Source: Thermoplasmata archaeon
GTDB taxonomy: Archaea > Thermoplasmatota > Thermoplasmata > Thermoplasmatales > Thermoplasmataceae
Length of the DNA stretch: 5,533 nucleotides
Direction: 5' to 3'
NCBI GenBank assembly: GCA_021806355.1
Contig: JAJZXT010000065.1
Location: forward strand, 1-5,533
Shown: in pieces, positions 1-4,702 of the stretch
Layout: each line of letters begins with the position of its first letter
Position numbering within the stretch: the stretch's first letter is position 1
The notes under the pieces: model-generated
Database searches by the model: none
The model's input: only the letters and a program-made list of their open reading frames with translations
What the model was told of the DNA's origin: nothing
Translations under genes and position numbers: made by a program

Positions 1-672
1 CCTCTTTGTTGCATCGAGGATCATGTCTGATGCATGGTTGAATTCTTCCACAGACAGGTCTCCATCCATCTGTACCAGTACGACCTCTCCCGTCCTTGAA
101 AGGACTGCCATTGGAAGATCAGCCTGGCCAAAATTATCTTCCTCCTTTGAAAGATCCAGGACTATCTTGCCCTCAATCTTTCCTGCAGTGCATCCCACGA
201 CCATGTCCCTCATTGGTATTCCCGCAGCAGCCAGTGCTACCGAAGCAGCGGTCAAACCGGCTATTCTTGTTCCGGCATCTGCCTGTATAACTTCTATGAA
301 GACATCGACCTGCGTTCTTGGGAATTGCTCCACCATTACGGCCGAACTCAAGGCCTCCGATATTACCTTTGATATTTCCACTGATCTTCTGTCAGGTCCC
401 GGTCTCTTCCTCTCGTCAACCGAGAAAGCGGCCATATTGTATCTTGCCTTTATGACTGCCTTGTCTATATCCTGGGTATGCTTCGGGTAAGCTTCCCTTG
501 GACCGTATACCGACACGATAATCTTGTTTCCTCCCCATTCGATATAAGCTGATCCATCAGCCCTGTCCAGCACGTTTGTCTCAATCTTGATTGGCCTGAG
601 CTCCATTTCGTTTCTTCCGTCAAGCCTCAGGCCGTTCTCATCCAATAATTTAATGTTACTTTCAGTTCCCAT
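1..672 (-). CDS. rrp41: Archaeal exosome catalytic subunit Rrp41 (partial, C-terminus outside window)
   Basis: This encodes the catalytic RNase PH-fold subunit of the archaeal exosome, which removes 3' nucleotides from RNA with phosphate and can add tails in reverse. It forms a hexameric ring with Rrp42. There are 224 residues visible from the ATG at 672, with no stop before the window edge; family members are about 240-260 residues, so only a short tail is missing. The fold signature is clear: RLDGR at 16-20, RPGPDRRS at 90-97, ADAGTR at 131-136 and EEDNFGQADLP at 177-187. Arg95/Arg96, Arg136, Asp179 and Asp185 fit, with a constant offset of three, the RNA-, phosphate- and metal-site residues I recall for Sulfolobus solfataricus Rrp41 (R98/R99, R139, D182, D188), so it should be active. 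Its first 11 bases overlap the end of rrp4 in another frame. The start at 672 was preferred over an in-frame ATG at 681 because AGGAG at 682-686 sits properly before 672 but abuts 681. rrp42 would be expected next, outside the window. Confidence 0.96.
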   Translation of the reverse strand, partial: MGTESNIKLLDENGLRLDGRNEMELRPIKIETNVLDRADGSAYIEWGGNKIIVSVYGPREAYPKHTQDIDKAVIKARYNMAAFSVDERKRPGPDRRSVEISKVISEALSSAVMVEQFPRTQVDVFIEVIQADAGTRIAGLTAASVALAAAGIPMRDMVVGCTAGKIEGKIVLDLSKEEDNFGQADLPMAVLSRTGEVVLVQMDGDLSVEEFNHASDMILDATKR

Positions 673-1339
673 TTGTTGCATCTCCTTTTAGATACTCTGT
701 CATTCTGTCTGTCAACCCTGTGGTGTGCGCTTCCCTCTCAATCTTTTTTATCGCTGCGGTAGCCTTGAGTATGTTCTCGGGTGTACCATCAATCCATATC
801 AGGCCATTTTGTCCTATGACAATCCTGGTATCGGTGAATTCCTTTATGAGGTTCACCATCGAGCCTCCTTTTCCAATTATCCTTGGAACCTTCGGGGCTG
901 GAACGGATATAATGTGCCCTCCCTCAAGTTTCCTGAGGCCAACATCCTTTATGGTCAGCCAGCTCTCCTTTATTTCATTGAGCGTCATTACCTTGGCGTA
1001 GATGTAATCTCCAATGCCCAGGTATTTCTTTATGTCACCGGATGACATCTTCCAAGGCGTGTCATTCATGTGCATCAGATTCAGGTAAGGTGAATTTATG
1101 TCAATTGTCCACATTGATGGACCAATTTCTATGATCTTCCCGATTACCTTGTCGCCTCTTCTTGGAAAGTAGTGCCCGGTGAATGGAACAACGTCGATAT
1201 AATCATCGCCCTTCTGGATTGTTCCGAAGTACTGGGAACAGTACTTTCCGTCCTTATTCTTGTATACCCCGTTGCGGGGCTTGATTTCCGTGGCTTCGAT
1301 CTCTTCACCCGGAAAAACAACTTGCTTAGTTTCAGACAT
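662..1339 (-). CDS. rrp4: Archaeal exosome RNA-binding cap subunit Rrp4
   Basis: Rrp4 forms, alone or mixed with Csl4, the trimeric cap on the Rrp41-Rrp42 ring and feeds RNA into the central channel; it is cytoplasmic and not catalytic. The 225 residues show the usual three parts: an N-terminal beta domain (about 1-55), an S1 RNA-binding domain (about 60-132, beginning RRGDKVIGKI) and a KH domain (about 140-205) whose GKGG loop at 156-159 is the hallmark RNA-contact motif. Length is normal for archaeal Rrp4. The start at 1339 has a strong AAGGAGG seven bases upstream. The gene runs directly into rrp41 with an 11-base overlap, so the two are probably made from one message. A 141-base gap with TATA-like boxes separates it from the SBDS gene upstream, suggesting that the exosome pair can be transcribed independently. 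Confidence 0.96.
   Translation of the reverse strand: MSETKQVVFPGEEIEATEIKPRNGVYKNKDGKYCSQYFGTIQKGDDYIDVVPFTGHYFPRRGDKVIGKIIEIGPSMWTIDINSPYLNLMHMNDTPWKMSSGDIKKYLGIGDYIYAKVMTLNEIKESWLTIKDVGLRKLEGGHIISVPAPKVPRIIGKGGSMVNLIKEFTDTRIVIGQNGLIWIDGTPENILKATAAIKKIEREAHTTGLTDRMTEYLKGDATNGN
682..686 (-). promoter_or_regulatory. Ribosome binding site of rrp41, inside rrp4
   Basis: AGGAG on the minus strand lies within the last codons of rrp4, nine bases before the ATG at 672. It directly touches the alternative ATG at 681, which is too close for normal use. This decides the start and supports translational coupling of the two exosome subunits. Confidence 0.7.
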
Positions 1340-1346
1340 TTATTTT

Positions 1347-1353
1347 CCTCCTT
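1347..1353 (-). promoter_or_regulatory. Strong ribosome binding site of rrp4
   Basis: AAGGAGG on the minus strand lies seven bases before the ATG at 1339. It is the best Shine-Dalgarno match in the window and implies that the rrp4 message has a real 5' leader, unlike the SBDS message. Confidence 0.85.
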
Positions 1354-1394
1354 CCATGTATTTTTGATTAAAAGTGTATATTGACAACACGGGC

Positions 1395-1403
1395 TATTTA
1401 TAT
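1395..1403 (-). promoter_or_regulatory. Probable TATA box for rrp4-rrp41
   Basis: The minus strand reads ATATAAATA here, preceded by a purine-rich GGGA that could serve as a TFB-recognition element. Initiation about 26 bases downstream would fall near 1373, leaving a leader of about 34 bases that contains the AAGGAGG site. Inferred from position and sequence only. Confidence 0.5.
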
Positions 1404-1454
1404 TCCCATATCCAAATACACATCAACCTTTGTTATACTGTAAGCGATTGAATG

Positions 1455-1467
1455 TTTATATATATTA
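1455..1467 (-). promoter_or_regulatory. Second TATA-like box upstream of rrp4
   Basis: The minus strand reads TAATATATATAAA, a strong TATA-like match just after the SBDS stop codon. It would initiate near 1435 and give rrp4 a leader of about 95 bases. It may be an alternative promoter or simply an A/T-rich spacer; the box at 1395-1403 is equally plausible. Confidence 0.35.
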
Positions 1468-1480
1468 TTTGCCAAAGGAT

Positions 1481-2173
1481 TCATTTCATGATTTTAATTT
1501 CGATATCTTCCTTAGCTTTCCTGCTCAGGTGCGAGATTATTTCCCCCGATATTCCAGCGGGAACCTCAATGACACCTATCCAGGACCCATCTGCTGCCCA
1601 TTCCTCCTTTATCAATGTTCCATTCCTTGTGATCTCACCATACAACTTTCCGTAGGCATCCCCCTTGAGTTTTACCGCTATCTTTGTCCTTTCCATCCTT
1701 ATCGGAATCAGGGGACGTATGGCCTTCAATACGATCTGTATCTGGTCGTTAACACTCTTGAAAGGATCGATGTGGATCTTTGCCTCCTCCATTGCGTTCT
1801 CAATTCTGTTGGGTGGGTTTGGGGTGTTTGTCTGGGGGTTGATTCCTTCCCGCGATATTGTGTCGATGATCATGCGCTTCTTCTTTTCCTGAAGCTTATG
1901 CCTCTGATCCGTTGTGAGCTGGATCTGCCCTTTAAGCACTATTTCAGTTACAATCTTTCCGATATCTACGGTGCCGAAAACTTCCTTCAGGGGTTCCTCG
2001 CCAATCTTGTCACCCTTCCTTGCATCTTTGAATACATCCTCGCTCGCAATATCCTTTTCAATGTCGATCTTTCCCTCTCTGATCCTGTCAACCGCATCAG
2101 GATCTATCAAAACCTCGAACTTGTGTCCATGCGATTCCAACCTCGCTACGATGGCATCTTCCAGGCTAACCAT
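1481..2173 (-). CDS. SBDS/Sdo1-family ribosome maturation protein
   Basis: This is the archaeal homologue of the Shwachman-Bodian-Diamond syndrome protein. In eukaryotes SBDS acts with the GTPase EFL1 to release eIF6 (Tif6) from new 60S subunits; in archaea a matching role on the 50S subunit is inferred. The 230 residues have the three SBDS domains: N-terminal FYSH domain (about 1-85, opening MVSLEDAIVARLESHG as is typical), a central helical domain (about 88-160, with a proline/asparagine-rich loop at 112-123) and a C-terminal ferredoxin-like domain (about 161-230). Length is normal. The ATG at 2173 is preceded by CCCCC, with no Shine-Dalgarno match, and by an A/T-rich box about 26 bases upstream, so the message is probably leaderless. 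It sits next to rrp4 and rrp41, the gene order that first tied SBDS to RNA metabolism. Confidence 0.95.
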   Translation of the reverse strand: MVSLEDAIVARLESHGHKFEVLIDPDAVDRIREGKIDIEKDIASEDVFKDARKGDKIGEEPLKEVFGTVDIGKIVTEIVLKGQIQLTTDQRHKLQEKKKRMIIDTISREGINPQTNTPNPPNRIENAMEEAKIHIDPFKSVNDQIQIVLKAIRPLIPIRMERTKIAVKLKGDAYGKLYGEITRNGTLIKEEWAADGSWIGVIEVPAGISGEIISHLSRKAKEDIEIKIMK

Positions 2174-2193
2174 GGGGGATTATACACTATTAG

Positions 2194-2203
2194 AATAAAA
2201 ATT
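2194..2203 (-). promoter_or_regulatory. Probable TATA box for a leaderless SBDS transcript
   Basis: The minus strand reads AATTTTTATT, centred about 26 bases before the SBDS ATG. This is the spacing expected when transcription starts at or next to the start codon. The whole gap to the upstream gene is 32 bases, so the box begins immediately after that gene's stop. Confidence 0.55.
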
Positions 2204-2205
2204 GA

Positions 2206-3138
2206 TCAATTGTCGAAGATATTCAGGGAAAGCAGTTTTTCCTTCCTGAGTGCCATCAGTATTGCAATATTTGGTGCGATAAATACTGCAAGAGCAATTA
2301 TCGATATTAGCAGGTCCGATGTATTGAAACCTGTCAGGCTGAATGAATAAAGTGAACTGGAACTGTTTGGTGCACCACCTGGAGTTATAACAGCACCTGA
2401 AGGGAAGATGGCGTAGCTTAACGATCCAAGTGTTGCCGATATGATAATGTCCGCAAGGTAGAGTAAGAAAGCGATGAAGAAATAGTAATTCTGGAATTCC
2501 CTGGCCAACCTTACGGTACCAATATAAAGATATGGAATTGTGCCAAGAAAGAGAAGAAAAAGTGCAAAAACCGCAAGTCCTCCTGCAAGAAAGAGGATGT
2601 CGTAGTCCATTGACGATATGGCGAAATGATATGTGGAACCGTTTGTGTTGGTGAAGAATGATGAAAAAAGGCTGCCGGATACTGCCGCAATCATCAGAAG
2701 TGCTGGTATCAGTGAGATCAATCCCATCAATGCAAGAGTTCCCCCGGCCATTGGCGGGTTGAAGCGCCTGTTCCTTCCAGCAAGTATTTTATAGCCTTTC
2801 CTGAGTTTATACACGCCAAAAGCATAGATTGCTATGCTCAGGGAGATCAGGGTAAGATAAATAGAAATCAGGTAAGAGAAATGTGCTTTCAATGCGTTTA
2901 CCTGGGATATTGTTAGATTGCTGAGATTTGAGAATGATGCCGATAAGCCCGATTCCATGTAAATGTTTCCCACTATGAGTATTACCGCGCTTATTATGGA
3001 AAATATTGGAAAAAGAGACATGTCAGATTTGAAGCTTGAATATTGCTCTGGTTGTATTAGCGGCATCCTGCATTCTTTGCAATATCTTAAGTTGTCCTCA
3101 TTTTCAAAAGAACATCTGGCACATTTTGTCAATATCAA
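2206..3138 (-). CDS. Zinc-ribbon multi-pass membrane protein, function unknown
   Basis: I do not recognise a defined function. The protein has 310 residues if started at the TTG at 3138. It opens with a short zinc ribbon, Cys6-x2-Cys9 and Cys20-x2-Cys23, separated by ten residues, followed by about six hydrophobic segments near 41-60, 88-110, 131-155, 180-202, 217-238 and 273-297. A basic stretch (KLRKGYKILAGRNRR) lies between segments 2 and 3. The extra-membrane stretches near 61-85, 160-178 and 245-272 are rich in Ser, Thr, Asn and Gly, like outward-facing loops. The layout resembles archaeal zinc-ribbon/DUF973-type membrane proteins, but that match is tentative. No in-frame ATG exists between the upstream stop at 3163-3165 and the zinc ribbon, so a TTG start (3138, or 3132 two codons on) is required; GGAG at 3143-3146 serves either. 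It lies 37 bases after psmA and 32 before the SBDS gene. Confidence 0.82.
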   Translation of the reverse strand: MILTKCARCSFENEDNLRYCKECRMPLIQPEQYSSFKSDMSLFPIFSIISAVILIVGNIYMESGLSASFSNLSNLTISQVNALKAHFSYLISIYLTLISLSIAIYAFGVYKLRKGYKILAGRNRRFNPPMAGGTLALMGLISLIPALLMIAAVSGSLFSSFFTNTNGSTYHFAISSMDYDILFLAGGLAVFALFLLFLGTIPYLYIGTVRLAREFQNYYFFIAFLLYLADIIISATLGSLSYAIFPSGAVITPGGAPNSSSSLYSFSLTGFNTSDLLISIIALAVFIAPNIAILMALRKEKLLSLNIFDN

Positions 3139-3142
3139 CAGG

Positions 3143-3146
3143 CTCC
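3143..3146 (-). promoter_or_regulatory. Ribosome binding site supporting a TTG start
   Basis: GGAG on the minus strand lies four bases before TTG 3138 and ten before TTG 3132. With no ATG upstream of the zinc ribbon, it argues for initiation at one of these TTG codons; the spacing does not clearly choose between them. Confidence 0.45.
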
Positions 3147-3153
3147 GGTAATG

Positions 3154-3160
3154 AAAAAAA
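3154..3160 (-). terminator. T7 tract, possible psmA terminator
   Basis: A run of seven T on the minus strand lies 15 bases after the psmA stop. Archaeal RNA polymerase commonly terminates at such oligo-T tracts without a hairpin. In a 37-base spacer it could separate psmA from the genes downstream, or act partially. It overlaps an A/T-rich stretch that could also be read as a promoter element for the next gene. Confidence 0.4.
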
Positions 3161-3175
3161 TATCAGGATAGGAAA

Positions 3176-3877
3176 TTAAACTATTTCCTCAACTTCCTTT
3201 GCCGTGTAAATTTTAAATTTGCCGCCTTTTGTTATTGTTGCGACCTCAGGATTCTTGAATTCTGCCCCATCTTCCAGAGACCCTTTTATTGCCCTGATGC
3301 CAAGTTTTGCAGCCTCTTTCTCGCTGAGGTTTTCCTTGTATTCCTTTTCGAGGAAAGCTGTTACCTGCTCCTTTCCAGAACCTATTGAGACAGCTTTGTA
3401 TTCGTTTATTGTGCCGGATGGGTCACAATCGAACAATCTTGGCCCTATGGTATCAAATCCCGCGAATATCATGGATACTCCATACGGACGTACCCCGCCA
3501 TATTGAGTGTATTGCTGCATTTGGTCTGCTACCCTCTTGACCAGGTTTTCAATGTTCACAAGTGAACCGTATGTGATCTTTTCCTGCTGTGAGGCAATTC
3601 TTGCAAAGTCAATAAGTACTCTTGCATCCGCCACTAAACCTGATGTGACACACCCCACAAGATCATCAACGAGTTGAATTTTCTCCAGGGAATTTTGTTC
3701 CACTAATCTGCTTCTAACCCTTTTTTCTGAAATGAGGGCAACTCCACCATCAAATCTTACACCAAGAGCTGTTGAACCTCTCTTTACTGCTTCCCTTGCA
3801 TATTCTACCTGAAATAATCTCCCGTCTGGTGAGAATACCGTGATTGCCCTATCATAAGCCATTTGTCCTTGTTGCAT
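3176..3877 (-). CDS. psmA: 20S proteasome alpha subunit PsmA
   Basis: PsmA forms the two outer seven-membered rings of the archaeal 20S proteasome, which gate entry to the PsmB proteolytic chamber and dock ATPases such as PAN or Cdc48. The 233 residues equal the Thermoplasma acidophilum protein in length as I recall it, and long stretches read the same, including the N-terminal MQQGQMAYDRAITVFSPDGR. Tyr8, Asp9, Pro17 and Tyr26, which hold the gate open or closed, and Lys66 and Gly80 of the pocket that binds HbYX tails are all present. It lacks the N-terminal catalytic threonine of beta subunits. The ATG at 3877 is preceded by GGTGA four bases upstream and by a TATA box about 30 bases upstream. 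It is the first gene of the minus-strand cluster with SBDS, rrp4 and rrp41. No lesion is visible. Confidence 0.98.
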   Translation of the reverse strand: MQQGQMAYDRAITVFSPDGRLFQVEYAREAVKRGSTALGVRFDGGVALISEKRVRSRLVEQNSLEKIQLVDDLVGCVTSGLVADARVLIDFARIASQQEKITYGSLVNIENLVKRVADQMQQYTQYGGVRPYGVSMIFAGFDTIGPRLFDCDPSGTINEYKAVSIGSGKEQVTAFLEKEYKENLSEKEAAKLGIRAIKGSLEDGAEFKNPEVATITKGGKFKIYTAKEVEEIV

Positions 3878-3881
3878 AATT

Positions 3882-3886
3882 TCACC
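3882..3886 (-). promoter_or_regulatory. Ribosome binding site of psmA
   Basis: GGTGA on the minus strand, complementary to the usual archaeal 16S rRNA 3' end, lies four bases before the ATG at 3877. If transcription starts about 26 bases after the TATA box at 3903-3917, this motif sits at the very 5' end of the message. Confidence 0.55.
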
Positions 3887-3902
3887 GTGCGAACCTTAAT
3901 CT

Positions 3903-3917
3903 GTTTAAATAATAAAT
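3903..3917 (-). promoter_or_regulatory. psmA promoter TATA box
   Basis: The minus strand reads ATTTATTATTTAAAC, containing overlapping TTTATTA and TTATTTAAA boxes. Its centre lies about 33 bases before the psmA ATG, which predicts a leader of only a few bases up to about ten. This is the clearest candidate for the head promoter of the cluster. Confidence 0.6.
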
Positions 3918-3961
3918 CTTTTCTAATCTACTATCGCTTCATTTTTTTATCGATTCTTTTG

Positions 3962-3968
3962 TTTATAA
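3962..3968 (+). promoter_or_regulatory. Possible divergent plus-strand TATA box
   Basis: TTTATAA is centred 26 bases before a GTG at 3991 that opens a short plus-strand reading frame. The spacing fits a leaderless archaeal start, divergent from psmA. It is supported only by this spacing. Confidence 0.3.
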
Positions 3969-3990
3969 CCTCTATTTCCTTTGGTTAATC

Positions 3991-4163
3991 GTGATTAAAG
4001 AACTCATAGTAACCCATGGGAAACAGTTCTCAGTCCAACCAGAGCTGAGGATGCACTTAAAGAAATACGGGAGAATGATGCCCTAATGGGCAGAAGAGAT
4101 ATTCCATCCAGATCTCCTCCCTTAGAATCGAGGCATTACAGCTTCTATTTCATCTTAAAAGAA
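3991..4163 (+). other. Possible decayed plus-strand coding remnant, unidentified
   Basis: From a GTG at 3991 one frame reads VIKELIVTHGKQFSVQPELR and continues to a TAA at 4084-4086 (31 residues). The frame one base earlier is open from 3999 to 4199 and contains SPTRAEDALKEIRENDALMG and then RRDIPSRSPPLE, charged stretches that look protein-like. One lost base near 4030 would join the two. I do not recognise the protein, and the part of the second frame beyond 4163 is antisense to the DsrE pseudogene. It may be a degraded gene or only a chance open stretch; nothing else supportable was found between the psmA promoter and the pseudogene. Confidence 0.25.
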
Positions 4164-4513
4164 TCAAAAGGTCAGAACCTGATAATCTTTCTTTATGAAT
4201 GAGCTCACAATCATGCCCACTTATTCAACGCTGATCCCGATCCCTTCAAGTCGTGTGGTGATTCCTTCCCCATCCGAAATTGCTCTGCAAGCCATTGGGA
4301 TCAAACCGAGTTCAAGCGATTGCCTTAGGAATTTCGAAAATTGGCTGTCCAGAGAAGCCTTTTAGATCATTCTTTCACATGGACCAAAAAACATCAAGTT
4401 TACATCATCAGGCCACTGGTTTTTTTGGCGTTTATGGCATACATCAAACCAGTAAGAGCTTTGTACACAGCCTCTTCTCCTGAGGAAATTATAACAAAAA
4501 GACCTTTTGTCAT
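4164..4513 (-). pseudogene. Decayed DsrE/DsrF-like sulfur-relay family gene
   Basis: DsrE-family proteins are small cytoplasmic proteins, many of which carry sulfur on a cysteine. Reading from ATG 4513, the frame gives MTKGLFVIISSGEEAVYKAL and TGLMYAINAKK, then shifts at a run of seven A (T on the plus strand, 4420-4426). With one extra A it would continue as NQWPDDVNLMFFGPCERMI, a stop (4362-4364), KASLDSQFSKFLRQSLELG, LIPMACRAISDGEGITTRLE, GIGISVE, a second stop (4221-4223) and VGMIVSSFIKKDYQVLTF before the normal TGA at 4164. The rebuilt length of about 116 codons, the LMFFGP strand, the Ala-Cys-Arg segment with its likely sulfur-carrying cysteine, and the VEyVG...GYxVLTF-like ending all fit the family. 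The second stop sits where a tyrosine is usual, so a single-base change explains it. A leaderless promoter is still visible upstream. Three separate lesions make a working product unlikely. Family assignment rests on remembered motifs. Confidence 0.8.
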
Positions 4514-4532
4514 TTATAAACATGAACTACTC

Positions 4533-4544
4533 ATTAAAAAATAT
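4533..4544 (-). promoter_or_regulatory. TATA box of the DsrE-like pseudogene
   Basis: The minus strand reads ATATTTTTTAAT, centred about 26 bases before ATG 4513, and no Shine-Dalgarno motif precedes that ATG. This is the leaderless arrangement also proposed for the SBDS gene, and it supports 4513 as the original start. Confidence 0.5.
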
Positions 4545-4702
4545 TGTTTTCTTGGAGAGTGAAATTGTCATAGAACCCTGTCTTCTTTGAATACTTCTTT
4601 GATGGTATTGAACCGCAGAGATAATATTGAAATAAACGCCTACTCCAAGTTGGGAAATGTATGGGCTTGATACGCCGTGTTCCCAAAATTTTGTTGTGAA
4701 AG
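4545..4702. other. Spacer between surface-protein gene and pseudogene promoter
   Basis: I see no gene, RNA or insertion-sequence end here. The only marked structure is a 10-base perfect palindrome, CAAAATTTTG, at 4684-4693, ten bases after the propeller-gene stop. There is no T-run to mark a terminator for that gene. Confidence 0.4.

Noticed and set aside
23..490. 155-codon plus-strand open frame
   Set aside because: It is antisense to rrp41; the Ser/Thr/Pro-rich translation is a typical shadow of a conserved minus-strand gene.
1430..2350. 306-codon plus-strand open frame
   Set aside because: It is antisense to the whole SBDS gene and its flanks, its translation is rich in Leu, Phe, Tyr and Cys without domain character, and the minus-strand SBDS protein is unmistakable.
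4082..4132. Short minus-strand open frame MEYLFCPLGHHSPVFL after GGGAGGAGAT
   Set aside because: The ribosome-site match is good but the frame is only 16 codons, with no family resemblance and no neighbouring support.
3878..4163. Insertion sequence or transposase remnant
   Set aside because: I looked for terminal inverted repeats, target duplications and transposase motifs and saw none; the nearby coding traces read as DsrE-like or unidentified.
4195..4365. 56-codon plus-strand open frame starting MNELTIMPTY
   Set aside because: It is antisense to the segment encoding the Ala-Cys-Arg part of the DsrE-like pseudogene, and its Pro/Ser-rich reading has no independent support.
4280..4562. Two overlapping plus-strand open frames of 67 and 73 codons
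   Set aside because: Both mostly cover the antisense of the DsrE-like pseudogene, which explains the sequence better through family motifs and a promoter on the minus strand.
4684..4693. CAAAATTTTG palindrome as a terminator or operator
   Set aside because: A 10-base palindrome in A/T-rich DNA is common; there is no loop, T-tract or second copy to support a function.
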